A stretch of DNA of 64,000 nt, taken from Alphaproteobacteria bacterium CG11_big_fil_rev_8_21_14_0_20_39_49 (GTDB taxonomy: Bacteria > Pseudomonadota > Alphaproteobacteria > Rickettsiales > UBA6187). The translations under genes were made by a program, and so were the position numbers. The DNA lies in NCBI GenBank assembly GCA_002787635.1, contig PCXK01000028.1, positions 18,502 to 82,501 on the forward strand. Reading direction: 5' to 3'. Positions 18,074 through 27,471 of this stretch are shown piece after piece (positions within the stretch are counted from its first letter, which is position 1; each line of letters starts with the position of its first letter). Under the pieces are notes generated by a model, which was not told the origin of the DNA, ran no database searches, and saw only the letters and a list, made by a program, of their open reading frames with translations.

Positions 18074-18337
18074 ATGGATAAAAAAATTATAACTATTTCA
18101 TTCTTAGTTTCGGTTTTTGTGCTATTTGCAAATAATGAGGCAATAGCTGCTGCTAATGCATGCAGTTCAGGCTCATCGCAAGTATTTAGTCCGTTAACTT
18201 ACTATATAGCTTTATTATATATGGCAGCTTGCCTGTTTTTTCCTCAGTTGAAAAATGCCGTGAAAAGGCTTGTGCATAATGTAAAAAATTCACTTGTTAA
18301 AGTGAAAGCTCCTATAGCAAAAGAATCAAACGTCTAA
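18074..18337 (+). CDS. Small exported or membrane protein, 87 residues
   Basis: It starts with a signal-like hydrophobic segment (residues 5-26, ending NNEAIAAANA). A Cys/Ser stretch and a second hydrophobic segment YYIALLYMAACLFF (about 43-57) follow, then a basic tail (VKRLVHNVKNSLVKVK). A TATAAT at 18061-18066 sits just before the ATG. Its end overlaps the convergent glycosyltransferase-like gene by 12 bases. No family recognised. Confidence 0.5.
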   Translation: MDKKIITISFLVSVFVLFANNEAIAAANACSSGSSQVFSPLTYYIALLYMAACLFFPQLKNAVKRLVHNVKNSLVKVKAPIAKESNV

Positions 18338-18913
18338 AGAGGCTAAGTCTTCAACCGTATCAATATCGGCTAAAGCCTCAAGGGCTAACACATCGCCTAA
18401 CGGCTCTATTTTTCTTGAAAAATTTTCCATAGTGTCATTTCGGCTATATTCAACGCTGACCCACAAATCTTTAGGAATCGGTTTGTTACCGCCAAACAGA
18501 TAAAAACCGCCATCAAAGGTAGGACCAAAAACAAATCTGCCCTCTTTTGCAATTTCAGCGGCACAATTTATATGTTCGGGGCTAATATTAGGGCTGTCTG
18601 AACCTATTAAAATTACATATTCATGCTTTTTAAGCAGTGAGGTATAAATATTATACATTCTTTCACCAAGACACCCCTCCCCCGTATAAACAGCCTTTAG
18701 GCTTTTCCACATAGCCTTTTCAACTCCGGCTTCTTCTCCTACCGCCCAATAAGGTTCAATAGATTCATCAATATTTAACAATACGTCCTGAACATTTTCC
18801 ACCATGGTAAGATATACTTCTTCCGCCCTTTGCTTGCCTATATCCTTTGCAAGCCTTGTCTTAATAGGGGAAAGCCCCGGAGTCTTTACAAAACATGCTA
18901 CCGCTCCACTCAT
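18326..18913 (-). CDS. TIGR04282-family glycosyltransferase-like protein
   Basis: COG3222/DUF2064-type nucleotide-sugar transferase fold. CFVKTPGLSPIKTRLAKDIG is the family opening, LIGSDSPNISPEHI carries the nucleotide/metal-binding region, and FGPTFDGGFYLFGG the substrate region. I set the start at 18913, not the longer frame at 18967, because ATG there overlaps the upstream gene's TGA in an ATGA junction and fits the family N-terminus. The final residues are LADIDTVEDLASL. It forms a coupled pair with a TIGR04283-type glycosyltransferase, a recurring combination. The product is unknown. Confidence 0.85.
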   Translation of the reverse strand: MSGAVACFVKTPGLSPIKTRLAKDIGKQRAEEVYLTMVENVQDVLLNIDESIEPYWAVGEEAGVEKAMWKSLKAVYTGEGCLGERMYNIYTSLLKKHEYVILIGSDSPNISPEHINCAAEIAKEGRFVFGPTFDGGFYLFGGNKPIPKDLWVSVEYSRNDTMENFSRKIEPLGDVLALEALADIDTVEDLASLDV

Positions 18914-19692
18914 AAACTCACGCCTTTCATTAATTTTTTCCATTCTGGAAACGCCTGTGACAGCCACATTTTCTGATGACGCATTGTAATATTAAACCAA
19001 CCGTTCTTTTTATATTTTCTTGAGCTTGTCAATATAGTTTCACCCGTACAATAAATCTTAACACCTGCCTGCTTTGCATGCCACACAAACAAATGATCCT
19101 CACCATATTCGGTGTTATTGGGGAAACCGCCTATCTTATCGAACAATTCTTTTTTGATACAAAAACCCTGATCCCCAAAAGGTGTCCTAAGCAATTTTGA
19201 ACGGAACCTGACACCTATCTCGTTTATTAGCATAAGGTTAGGACCGTCACTTAAAAACCTTAAATTAAAATAGTGAAGCCCTTCAGGGTATTTTTTTATT
19301 GATTTTTTCAGGCTGTCGTAAGCGTCTTTTGTAAATCTGCTATCTGCATGTAAAAACCATATGAACTTTGATGAGGCAACGTCAGCTCCGGCATTCAGGC
19401 AATTCGCTCTCCCCGACACCGAACGAATCCATTTTACCCTTTTGCCTTTTAGATTACTCACTAAATCAGGCAATTCGTCAAAAGACGAGTCTTTCTCCGA
19501 AACTGAAAATATTATTTCCGTTCCTTCCGGTAGTTTATCTAAATCCGGCAGCAGCTTTTTCCACTCTTTATCCCATGAAGCTATGGGAACAACAACCGAA
19601 ACCGGTTCATTAACTTTTTTGGCTTCGGGCAGTTCCGCCTCATCTTCATCGATTATAACAGCATTAATATTCTTAATATTTTCTTCACCCAT
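18910..19692 (-). CDS. TIGR04283-family glycosyltransferase (GT-A fold)
   Basis: Family 2-like glycosyltransferase of 260 residues. Visible features are SVVVPIASWDKEWKK, SGRANCLNAGADVASSKFIW and the DXD-like LHADSRF. Next come LLRTPFGDQGFCIKKELFDKIGGF and the basic WFNITMRHQKMW near the end. The N-terminal ~25 residues are acidic and extra to the family core. It is translationally coupled to the TIGR04282 partner (ATGA overlap) and begins 3 bases after the mtnP stop, so mtnP and the two genes form one operon. The acceptor is unknown. Confidence 0.85.
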   Translation of the reverse strand: MGEENIKNINAVIIDEDEAELPEAKKVNEPVSVVVPIASWDKEWKKLLPDLDKLPEGTEIIFSVSEKDSSFDELPDLVSNLKGKRVKWIRSVSGRANCLNAGADVASSKFIWFLHADSRFTKDAYDSLKKSIKKYPEGLHYFNLRFLSDGPNLMLINEIGVRFRSKLLRTPFGDQGFCIKKELFDKIGGFPNNTEYGEDHLFVWHAKQAGVKIYCTGETILTSSRKYKKNGWFNITMRHQKMWLSQAFPEWKKLMKGVSL

Positions 19693-19695
19693 ACC

Positions 19696-20544
19696 TCAAA
19701 CCCTTAATAGATTTAAAAGCTCTTTTTTTTCATCTGACAACGTATCATAAGGCGTAACAACTGCATCTTGCAAACTAATTCTACAACCGCAATTATTATC
19801 GGCAACATCAACACTTAGTATATTATTGAGGATTTCTTTTACTTTAACTATGCTTTTGCCATATCTTTGCATAACCTGCGACAAACTCACATAAGTTTCC
19901 GGCTCGTCCTGCCAGCAATCATAATCGGTTACTATACCTATTGTACAGTAACATATCTGTGCTTCCCTTGCCAAAAATACCTCAGGCACATTTGTCATAC
20001 CCACAACATCAGCCTTAACGGCATTTTTAAGAAAGAAACTCTCCGCCTTAGTCCCCAACCTCGGACCATCAACACAGGCATATATTTTTTCTTCATGTAA
20101 CTTAACATCAACGCCGTCACTTGATTTTTTAACAACAGATGCCAACTCTTTACAAACAGGCTCCGCACTTGAAATATGAGCTACGATACCGTCACCAAAA
20201 AATGTTTTTACCCTATTTCCTTTTATATGGTCAAAATACTGATTAGCGATAACGATATCTCCGGGAGCTAGTTCCTGCTGTAGGCTTCCTATAGCCGATA
20301 CGCTCAATATCTTTGTAACACCCGACTTTTTTAACGCCCATATATTAGCCCTGTAATTTACTTCATGCGGTAAGATAGAATGTTTCTTGCCGTGCCTTGG
20401 CAAGAACAAAATATCCCTATCCCCATATTTTGCATGAGTAATTACATCAGATGCACTACCAAAAGGAGTTTCCAACGTTTTTTCGCCTACAATCTCTACT
20501 CCGTCTATAGAATAAAGACCTGTGCCTCCTATTATCGCCAGCAT
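19696..20544 (-). CDS. mtnP: S-methyl-5'-thioadenosine phosphorylase
   Basis: Cleaves methylthioadenosine with phosphate to adenine and methylthioribose-1-phosphate in methionine salvage. It starts MLAIIGGTGLYSIDGVE. The phosphate site is LPRHGKKHSILPHEVNYRAN, the substrate site VVGMTNVPEVFLAREAQICY, and TDYDCW carries the Asp that selects 6-aminopurines over guanine. 282 residues is typical. It heads an operon with two glycosyltransferases and lies 17 bases downstream of icd. Confidence 0.94.
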   Translation of the reverse strand: MLAIIGGTGLYSIDGVEIVGEKTLETPFGSASDVITHAKYGDRDILFLPRHGKKHSILPHEVNYRANIWALKKSGVTKILSVSAIGSLQQELAPGDIVIANQYFDHIKGNRVKTFFGDGIVAHISSAEPVCKELASVVKKSSDGVDVKLHEEKIYACVDGPRLGTKAESFFLKNAVKADVVGMTNVPEVFLAREAQICYCTIGIVTDYDCWQDEPETYVSLSQVMQRYGKSIVKVKEILNNILSVDVADNNCGCRISLQDAVVTPYDTLSDEKKELLNLLRV

Positions 20545-20561
20545 GATTTTACCGTTTTTGA

Positions 20562-21755
20562 TTATAATCGCTCTTTTACAGCATCAATATACTGCCGTGT
20601 TGTTAGCGGTTTAACGTCATCGGTTGCTATCAGGCTTAAATCTTTAGTCATCTGACCGCCTTCAACCGTATCTACACAGGCTTTTTCAAGTTTTAGGGCA
20701 AAGTCGTTAAGCTCTTTGTTATTTTCTTTTTTAGATAAGGCAGACAAAGCCCTTGTCCATGCGAAAATAGACGCAATCGGATTTGTATAGGTATCCTTTC
20801 CTTCAAGGTGCTTTCTATAATGCCTTGTTACGGTACCGTGAGCCGCCTCCGTTAACACGGTTCCGCCCGGTACTAACAAAGTTGATGTCATAAGCCCCAA
20901 CGATCCGAACCCTTGTGCCACCATATCCGACATAACATCGCCATCATAGTTCTTACATGCCCAGACAAACTTACCTTTGGATTTGATAGCAAATGCCACC
21001 ATATCATCAATTAGCCTATGTTCGTATTTTATACCTGCTTTTTCATATTTTTCCTTATAACTCTCGTCAAAAACCTTGCGGAATATCTGTTTAAAGCGTC
21101 CGTCATAAGCTTTTAAGATTGTATTTTTAGAGGAAAAATATAAGTCCCACCCTTTATTTAGTGCATACTCAAAACTAGCACGGGCAAAACTCTCAATTGA
21201 TGCATCGGTATTGAACATACCCATAGCAACCCCTGCTCCGTCAAAATTATGTATCTCATGCTCTTGCGGCTCGCCACCTTCGGGAGTAAATGTTATCTTA
21301 AGGCTTCCTTTGCCGTCTATAACGAAATTCTGTGATTTATATTGCTCTCCATACGCATGGCGACCGATAGTAATAGGGTGTTCCCAGCCGGAAACTAACC
21401 GCGGAACGTTCCGACAGATAATAGGTTCTCTGAATAAAGTTCCCCCCAATATATTTCTGGTAGTACCGTTAGGAGAAATCCACATTTTCTTTAGATTGAA
21501 TTCTTTTACCCTCGCCTCATCAGGGGTAATCGTAGCACACTTAACCCCAACCCCATGCTTTTTAACGGCATTTGCAGCTTCAATTGTAACCTTATCTTCC
21601 GTATCATCACGGTTGGGCAGTCCTAGGTCATAATATTCGATATTAATATCAATATATGGAAGTATGAGGCTTTCTTTTATCATCTTCCACATAACGCGTG
21701 CCATCTCGTCGCCATCCATTTCAACAATCGTGCAGTTTGTTTGTATCTTGGACAT
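20562..21755 (-). CDS. icd: NADP-dependent isocitrate dehydrogenase, eukaryote-type
   Basis: TCA-cycle enzyme making 2-oxoglutarate. 397 residues of the homodimeric subfamily shared by many alphaproteobacteria and eukaryotes. [35 protein letters not shown] and [16 protein letters not shown] form the substrate site, and [20 protein letters not shown] the metal site. [15 protein letters not shown] binds NADP. It is upstream of mtnP with a 17-base gap. Confidence 0.95.
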   Translation of the reverse strand: MSKIQTNCTIVEMDGDEMARVMWKMIKESLILPYIDINIEYYDLGLPNRDDTEDKVTIEAANAVKKHGVGVKCATITPDEARVKEFNLKKMWISPNGTTRNILGGTLFREPIICRNVPRLVSGWEHPITIGRHAYGEQYKSQNFVIDGKGSLKITFTPEGGEPQEHEIHNFDGAGVAMGMFNTDASIESFARASFEYALNKGWDLYFSSKNTILKAYDGRFKQIFRKVFDESYKEKYEKAGIKYEHRLIDDMVAFAIKSKGKFVWACKNYDGDVMSDMVAQGFGSLGLMTSTLLVPGGTVLTEAAHGTVTRHYRKHLEGKDTYTNPIASIFAWTRALSALSKKENNKELNDFALKLEKACVDTVEGGQMTKDLSLIATDDVKPLTTRQYIDAVKERL

Positions 21756-21854
21756 TACTATACCTTTTGTTATAAATATTAATTTATTGAACTAAACTCT
21801 ACAATATGAATACTAAAATTGCAAACCCCTTATAAGGCTAACTCTCTTCAAATG

Positions 21855-21890
21855 AAAAAAACGCCCCTGATGATTCCCAGAGGCGTTTTT
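21855..21890 (-). terminator. Rho-independent terminator after the symporter gene
   Basis: On the minus strand AAAACGCCTCTGGGAATCAT is followed by CAGGGGCGTTTTTTTC: a GC-rich stem with a T run, 28 bases after the symporter stop. Confidence 0.85.
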
Positions 21891-21917
21891 AATATTATCT
21901 AAAACTAACTACTATTA

Positions 21918-23291
21918 TTAAGCAGCCTTTTTATTTTTTACTTGCTCTTTTTTTTTAGAGTTTGCGGCTTTAGATGCTTGCTCTCCCGTTTCAGGAATAG
22001 CAATATCAGCCGACAATGAGCCTGCATTAGGATCATTATACATCTTCATGTTAATCTTACCTTCAGATTTAGCCACGATACAAGTAGTGGCGGCATCACC
22101 GGTAACGTTAACGGCAGTACGCATCATATCAAGAAGCCTGTCAACACCTATAATAAGGGCAATTCCCTCAACAGGCAACCCGACTTGAGTGAACACCATC
22201 GCAAGCATGATAAGTCCGACACCCGGAACACCTGCCGTACCGATGGATGCAAGGACGGACATACCTATAACCGTAAGGTACTCGGTAAAGCCCAACTCGA
22301 TTCCATAAGCGTTGGCAATAAACACTGTCGCAACACCCTGCATAATGGCAGTACCGTTCATGTTAATTGTTGCACCAAGCGGAATAACAAATGAAGCAAC
22401 CGAGTTATCTACACCAAGTTTTTCTTCGGCAGTTTCCAATGTAACCGGAATAGTAGCGTTTGAGCTTGCAGAACTGAATGCAAACAATAAAGTGCTACGC
22501 ATCTTTTTCATGAATATTAACGGGTTCAATCCGGCTATCATGAACAAACCGCTGAAAGTACCCACAAAGTGAATAACAAGAGCCGCTACCACAGTAAAGA
22601 AATATCCGGCCATAGGCATAATAGCCTCAATACCCTGCTCAGAGAAAGTTTTGGCTATTAGGCAGAATACACCGTAAGGAGCAAGCGACATAACAATATG
22701 AACCAAGTCCATCATAACCACGTTAAAACTTGCAATTCCTTTTGCTACACCTTTGCCTTTTTCACCCGCTTTAATAATTGCGATACCTAAAAATATACAT
22801 GCGGTTATAACTTGCAGCATTTCACCTTGAGCCATTGAGCCGATTATATTGCTAGGCACAAGTGCTATCATAACATCACTAAATGCCGGAGCTTCTTTAG
22901 CCTGAAAAGCCGCAGCCTTAGCATTTTCAATATCAAACCCTTCACCGATTCCAAATGAAATAGCTAAAAACAAACCGAACGATATAGCTATTACGGTCGT
23001 GAACATAAACACGGCAAAAGCCTTTCCGCCAGTCCGTCCTAATGCCCTCAGGTCATTCATGCCGACTATCCCCTCTACCAAAGAGCAGAAAACCAGCGGT
23101 ACAACCAACATTGTAAGCGACTGAATGAACATTTTTCCAAGTATGTAGAAAATACCACCTGTTATATATGTCTGAACAAACTCAGATTCAGAGGCAAATT
23201 TATTTAAAATAACACCGACAACCAATCCTGCTAACATGTAGACGAGTATCTTCGTTGTTAGCGTCATTTTGCCTTTTGAACTTCCCGACAT
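21918..23291 (-). CDS. Dicarboxylate/amino acid:cation symporter (DAACS family)
   Basis: GltP/DctA-type secondary transporter with multiple membrane helices and re-entrant loops. The signature regions are SSASSNATIPVTLETAEEKL (serine-rich HP1) and LGATINMNGTAIMQGVATVF (TM7, NMNGT replacing the usual NMDGT). SIGTAGVPGVGLIMLAMVF (HP2) and DRLLDMMRTAVNVTGDA (TM8) complete the binding site. The start at 23291 (MSGSSKGKM) is preferred over 23327 because GGAGAAA lies 7 bases upstream. It ends in a Lys-rich tail. The substrate is probably glutamate, aspartate or a C4 acid. Strong terminator downstream. Confidence 0.9.
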   Translation of the reverse strand: MSGSSKGKMTLTTKILVYMLAGLVVGVILNKFASESEFVQTYITGGIFYILGKMFIQSLTMLVVPLVFCSLVEGIVGMNDLRALGRTGGKAFAVFMFTTVIAISFGLFLAISFGIGEGFDIENAKAAAFQAKEAPAFSDVMIALVPSNIIGSMAQGEMLQVITACIFLGIAIIKAGEKGKGVAKGIASFNVVMMDLVHIVMSLAPYGVFCLIAKTFSEQGIEAIMPMAGYFFTVVAALVIHFVGTFSGLFMIAGLNPLIFMKKMRSTLLFAFSSASSNATIPVTLETAEEKLGVDNSVASFVIPLGATINMNGTAIMQGVATVFIANAYGIELGFTEYLTVIGMSVLASIGTAGVPGVGLIMLAMVFTQVGLPVEGIALIIGVDRLLDMMRTAVNVTGDAATTCIVAKSEGKINMKMYNDPNAGSLSADIAIPETGEQASKAANSKKKEQVKNKKAA

Positions 23292-23513
23292 TGCAGCTTT
23301 CTCCGTTCTATAAATTAAAATTTTCAAAATTGAAAAATGATAAGTACATCATTATTCGCGAAATTTCAAGTACCAGTTACAAAAACAATTTTAGAGTTTT
23401 CCACAAATATAGATTTTGTACACATTGTATTGCAAAACTTGTTCATACCGAGCCTGTTATGGGCATCTAATAGCCTTGTATAATAAGATATACAAGACTT
23501 CGTTTACTCTGCT

Positions 23514-24629
23514 TTAGTTATCAACCAAAGAGTTAATGAGGCTATTTAATACTAAAAGTCCACTCTGTGTTGCTATAATATTTCCGTTTTTTTCTTCAAG
23601 CAATTTCTCATTTATAAGTAATGCCAGTTGCTTTTTGTTCTTAATTATATCTTCTTTTATGCCTTCTTTTATTCTTAGACCCATCATTATTGCTTCGTAA
23701 TTTATCTCGTCTTCGCTCAATAATTCGTGTGTTTGTATGCCGTTTCCTTTTTCCTGAACGCTTTTTAACCAGCTATCAGGCGAGTGGGTCATCATTATCG
23801 CCGTTTTGCCTTCAAGGGTTATTCTGCTATGCGATCCGGCTCCTATACCAAGGTAATCGCCGTAACGCCAGTATGTCATATTATGTTTTGACTCATAACC
23901 TGACTTTGCGTAATTAGAAACCTCATAAGCGGGCAGTCCGTTTTTCTCCATGATTGAGCCTGTCAGATTATAAAAATCTGCCGATAGGTCGTTTTGGGGC
24001 ATTTTGAACTTTCCCGACCTGTAATCGCTATAGAACTTTGTGCCTTTTTCTATCGTAAGCTGATACAAGGATAAATGTCCTTTTGTGTATGTTAGTGCTT
24101 GGGTAAGTTCTTTTTCCCATTGGCTCAAAGTCTGGTCGGGGAGGGCGTATATTAAGTCGAAGCTGTAATTATCGAATATCCGAGCTTTTTCTACAGCTTT
24201 TAATGCCTCTGACGAGCTATGTTCTCGCCCGAGAAACTTAAGATTATCATTGTTTAAGGACTGCACCCCAAGGGATACTCTGTTTATTCCTGCGGTCTTG
24301 AAGTCATTGAATTTTTTTAATTCAACAGATGTGGGGTTTCCTTCCAGTGTAATCTCTATATTACTGTCAAAATTAGCTATTTTACTGAATTTACTGATAA
24401 TTGCATCTGCGATAAACGGCGGCATTAAAGTCGGAGTGCCGCCACCAAAAAATATGCTGGTTATGTTCTTGCCGGAAATATAATCTTTGAAATGTTCAAT
24501 TTCTTTAATATATGCTTTATGCCACAGATTGTAATCAATCTTATTTGCAACATGCGAATTAAAATCACAATAAGGACATTTTGATTTACAAAAAGGCCAA
24601 TGTACATATATGGCTAGATTATTGCTCAT
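23514..24629 (-). CDS. hemW: Radical-SAM heme chaperone HemW
   Basis: 371-residue HemN-like protein. The radical-SAM cluster is Cys14/18/21 (PFCKSKCPYCDFNSH), followed by SIFFGGGTPTLM and GVQSLNNDNLKFLGREHSS. The C-terminal part has NMTYWRYGDYLGIGAGSHSR. The short N-terminus without the extra Cys of HemN indicates HemW (heme delivery) rather than coproporphyrinogen oxidase. It starts 3 bases after a small unknown gene, and rdgB-rph lie further upstream on the same strand. Confidence 0.9.
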   Translation of the reverse strand: MSNNLAIYVHWPFCKSKCPYCDFNSHVANKIDYNLWHKAYIKEIEHFKDYISGKNITSIFFGGGTPTLMPPFIADAIISKFSKIANFDSNIEITLEGNPTSVELKKFNDFKTAGINRVSLGVQSLNNDNLKFLGREHSSSEALKAVEKARIFDNYSFDLIYALPDQTLSQWEKELTQALTYTKGHLSLYQLTIEKGTKFYSDYRSGKFKMPQNDLSADFYNLTGSIMEKNGLPAYEVSNYAKSGYESKHNMTYWRYGDYLGIGAGSHSRITLEGKTAIMMTHSPDSWLKSVQEKGNGIQTHELLSEDEINYEAIMMGLRIKEGIKEDIIKNKKQLALLINEKLLEEKNGNIIATQSGLLVLNSLINSLVDN

Positions 24630-24632
24630 GCT

Positions 24633-25007
24633 TTAGAAATTTCTACCGATTTCTTCAGATTTTTGTTTGATAACATCTTTGGTTTGCTTATCCTGCAAGT
24701 CTAAACCTGCCTTTTCTCTGGCGAATTTTACGGCATTGACCGTTTGTGTAGCACGTGCAAGAAGTGTTATCAGAAATTCTTTGTTCCTAATGCGAGAGTT
24801 TTTTATAACGCTGCCTTTGGAGTTATCGTTAGCTCCCCGATAATCAACGTTAGGCCACATATCCTCTATTTGCTCATTACTAAGCTTTTTGAAGTGCTGA
24901 TGCAGCATTTCAAGTTTCTTTAATATCTGAGAGCTTTTTATTACGTTATCGGTTTTGAAGCTTTTTGCTCTTGCCAACCTGTTCTCAATCGGAATATGGT
25001 TTTTCAT
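24633..25007 (-). CDS. Hypothetical protein, 124 residues, upstream of hemW
   Basis: Basic, probably helical protein with no signal or membrane segment. Visible segments include NRLARAKSFKTDNVIKSSQI, WPNVDYRGANDNSKGS and LITLLARATQTVNAVKFARE. Its stop is 3 bases before the hemW start, so the two are co-transcribed. I do not recognise a family. Confidence 0.6.
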   Translation of the reverse strand: MKNHIPIENRLARAKSFKTDNVIKSSQILKKLEMLHQHFKKLSNEQIEDMWPNVDYRGANDNSKGSVIKNSRIRNKEFLITLLARATQTVNAVKFAREKAGLDLQDKQTKDVIKQKSEEIGRNF

Positions 25008-25072
25008 GTCACTAACACTTTAAATTTACGATGGACTTATACCATAATCAACTTCAAGTGTCACTATGTTTT

Positions 25073-25669
25073 TTATAAAAAACACTTATTAATCAATTTA
25101 TTAAAAGCGTCAGCCCTATGGCTGATGCTATGCTTTTTATCAGGTTCTATTTGGGCAAAAGTTTTGTCCATTCCATGTGCGATAAAAATAGGGTCGTAGC
25201 CGAAGCCGTTTTCACCTCTGGCGGGGAAGCTGATTACCCCTTCAACCTTTCCTTCAAAATTTTCAACCACATCTGTTTTGGGCAGATAAAGCGATAAGGC
25301 ACAAACGAATTTTGCGTTCTTGTTCGGGCTATCCCCCATTTCGTCCTCTATACGTTTCATTGCAATTGAGAAATCCTTATTTTTACCTGCCCATCTGGCG
25401 GAATAAATACCCGGAGCGTCATTTAAAGCCTCTATGCATAGTCCCGAATCATCAGCCAGTGACGGTAAGCCGGTTTTGTTTGAATAATAACGTGATTTAA
25501 TTTCAGCGTTTTCAATGAAGCTAGAGCCGTTTTCCTCCGGTTCGGGAAGATTAAAACCGGCAGCGGAGATTACCTCAACATTAAACGGCTCAAGAAGTTT
25601 GCTTATCTCGTTTATTTTTCCTTTATTCCCGCTTGCTATAAGTAGCTTATTTTCAGTGAACTTCGTCAT
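25073..25669 (-). CDS. rdgB: XTP/dITP pyrophosphatase (RdgB/HAM1)
   Basis: House-cleaning enzyme that hydrolyses non-canonical purine nucleotides such as dITP and XTP. It has LLIASGNKGKINEISKLL (nucleotide binding), SLADDSGLCIEALNDAPG (metal/catalytic Asp), FGYDPIFIAHG and the C-terminal SISHRADAFNKL. 198 residues matches the family. It begins immediately after rph (stop 25670), the usual rph-rdgB pair. Confidence 0.96.
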   Translation of the reverse strand: MTKFTENKLLIASGNKGKINEISKLLEPFNVEVISAAGFNLPEPEENGSSFIENAEIKSRYYSNKTGLPSLADDSGLCIEALNDAPGIYSARWAGKNKDFSIAMKRIEDEMGDSPNKNAKFVCALSLYLPKTDVVENFEGKVEGVISFPARGENGFGYDPIFIAHGMDKTFAQIEPDKKHSISHRADAFNKLINKCFL

Positions 25670-26389
25670 TTAACTAATCTTTAACGCTTCTTTTTGTTTT
25701 TCAATAAGGTGTTTTATGCCGTTTTGTGCATATTCCATCATTTGTAGGAACTGCTCATTGTCAAACGGTGATTCTTCGGCAGTTCCCTGTATCTCGATTA
25801 TTTTACCGCTACCCGTCATAACAAAATTAGCATCTGCCTGTGCCGAGTTATCCTCAGGGTAATCAAGGTCAAGCACTACATTGCCGTTATATATACCGCA
25901 TGAAACAGCCGCCATGTCATTAGTGAAAGGTAATTTTGCAATTTTATTTTCCCTGCATAATTTATCAAAGGCAAGGTGAAGAGCGACATACCCTCCTGTT
26001 ATAGATGCTGTCCTTGTGCCTCCGTCGGCTTGTATTACATCGCAATCCACGATTATTTGACGCTCTCCGATTGCTTTTAAATCAACAACCGAACGTAATG
26101 ACCTGCCTATCAATCTTTGTATTTCCTGAGTTCTGCCGCTTTGTTTTCCGTTTGCAGCTTCCCTTCTTATCCTCGAAGAGGTGGAACCCGGTAGCATTCC
26201 GTATTCGGCAGTTACCCAGCCTGATTTATTACCTTTCATCCAATGTGGAATATACTCATCAATAGATGCAGTACAAATAACATGGGTGTTACCGCATTTT
26301 ATCAGACATGAGCCGTCTGCGTTCATGTTAATATCCGTTTGTATCTCTACGCTTCGCAATTCGTCGTTCTTACGTCCTGATGGTCGCAT
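25670..26389 (-). CDS. rph: Ribonuclease PH
   Basis: Phosphorolytic 3'-5' exoribonuclease that trims tRNA 3' ends. [39 protein letters not shown] (phosphate-binding Arg), [34 protein letters not shown] and [17 protein letters not shown] are all family hallmarks. 239 residues is normal. It is first in the rph-rdgB operon and abuts rdgB with no gap. Confidence 0.97.
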   Translation of the reverse strand: MRPSGRKNDELRSVEIQTDINMNADGSCLIKCGNTHVICTASIDEYIPHWMKGNKSGWVTAEYGMLPGSTSSRIRREAANGKQSGRTQEIQRLIGRSLRSVVDLKAIGERQIIVDCDVIQADGGTRTASITGGYVALHLAFDKLCRENKIAKLPFTNDMAAVSCGIYNGNVVLDLDYPEDNSAQADANFVMTGSGKIIEIQGTAEESPFDNEQFLQMMEYAQNGIKHLIEKQKEALKIS

Positions 26390-26484
26390 ATTAGTTACCT
26401 TTTTTGGGTTTTTACAGATGCGTACATTACTAAACTATTTGCCAAGTGCAAGGTTAATCACGATTTATGCCTGTAATAAATTTA

Positions 26485-26633
26485 GGGAGTGTTTAATAAG
26501 GCATGGAATTCGTCATGCTGAACTTGTTTCAGCATCTACTTTCTCATGTTAGAGATGCTGAAACAAGTTCAGCATGACAAAAATTAGAGACTTCAGTGCG
26601 ATTTTTACAAAATCTATGTTTATCGAACACTCC
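26485..26633. repeat. MITE-like element, GTGTTCAATAAA family, full form
   Basis: Ends: GGGAGTGTTTAATAAGGCAT and TATGTTTATCGAACACTCC. Inner palindrome: GTCATGCTGAACTTGTTTCA and GCTGAAACAAGTTCAGCATG with a short spacer. To its right, CTTCAGTGCGATTTTTACAA matches the segment in the copy at 2249-2399, so these copies share more than their ends. It fills the rph-PH-protein divergent spacer. Confidence 0.85.
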
Positions 26634-26717
26634 TTTAATTTTATATGCTATTGGAAATTTTTTAATTGAGAATATTATTTAGTTCGTGTAGGGTCAGCTA
26701 TCTTAAGTTATCAAAAC

Positions 26718-26745
26718 TTGCGTTTTTGTTGTAACGTGTTATAAT
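26718..26745 (+). promoter_or_regulatory. Candidate sigma-70 promoter
   Basis: TTGCGT at 26718-26723 and TATAAT at 26740-26745 with a 16-base spacer, 9 bases before the ATG of the PH-domain gene. The leader would be extremely short, so the real start codon could lie slightly downstream or the mRNA could be nearly leaderless. Confidence 0.4.
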
Positions 26746-26754
26746 ATAACGATT

Positions 26755-27384
26755 ATGAATAGTTATACTAAAAAGACCTTAATGAGAAATGAGCGTATCT
26801 TGTATAGTGCCAGAGGTCATTTCTTCAACTATTTCGGCGGTGTTATGGCTATTATAATAGGCCTGTTGCTGACCGGCATTGTTGACCCTAGGGTTCCCGA
26901 AAAATTGAAGGATAACGAAACTGTTAAAGAAATGCAGCAGAATATCGATAAAAAAAAATACACTATTAAAAAAAGTATTAGTGATGTTTTTGGTGTTCTT
27001 AAAAATATTTTTCCCAAGGAGTTTATTGATTTATTCTATCAGGTAAGAGGGTTATGGTTCGGTATTGTGTTTTTGTTTCTGGGTTTTGTCAGGTGTATAA
27101 TGGTATATATAAAACGACAGACAAACGAATATTGCGTAACAAATAAACGAATTATATTTAAATTCGGCTTCTTAACTACGGATACTAACGAGATAAATCT
27201 GGACAGGATAGAAGGCGTAAAAGTTCAGCAGACTGTTACCGATAAAATTGTAGGAAGGGGAGATGTTCTCATTAACGGGGTAGGCAGTGAATTCGTTGAG
27301 ATGAAGAAAATTTCAGACCCTACCGCTCTTAGAAAATCAATCCTTGAAGCAGTCAACAGATATGCATCAGGTGGTGCTAAATAG
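26755..27384 (+). CDS. Bacterial PH-domain (YdbS/YdbT-type) membrane protein
   Basis: 209 residues. It opens with NERILYSARGHFFNYFGGVM, the usual lead into the first membrane helix (about 23-42). A basic cytosolic or periplasmic loop rich in Lys follows, then a second helix (LWFGIVFLFLGFVRCIMVYI, about 98-117). After that comes the bPH2 domain: NEYCVTNKRIIFKFGFLT, INLDRIEGVKVQQTVTDKIV and GRGDVLINGVG. The cellular role of this family is unclear. It precedes grpE by 87 bases in the same direction. Confidence 0.8.
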   Translation: MNSYTKKTLMRNERILYSARGHFFNYFGGVMAIIIGLLLTGIVDPRVPEKLKDNETVKEMQQNIDKKKYTIKKSISDVFGVLKNIFPKEFIDLFYQVRGLWFGIVFLFLGFVRCIMVYIKRQTNEYCVTNKRIIFKFGFLTTDTNEINLDRIEGVKVQQTVTDKIVGRGDVLINGVGSEFVEMKKISDPTALRKSILEAVNRYASGGAK

Positions 27385-27471
27385 AATTTTTTTATGATTG
27401 CCTCTTGAAAATACGACCATTGATGAGTAAATAATACATGTTGTTGTTTATTAATTAATGAAGTTGTAATT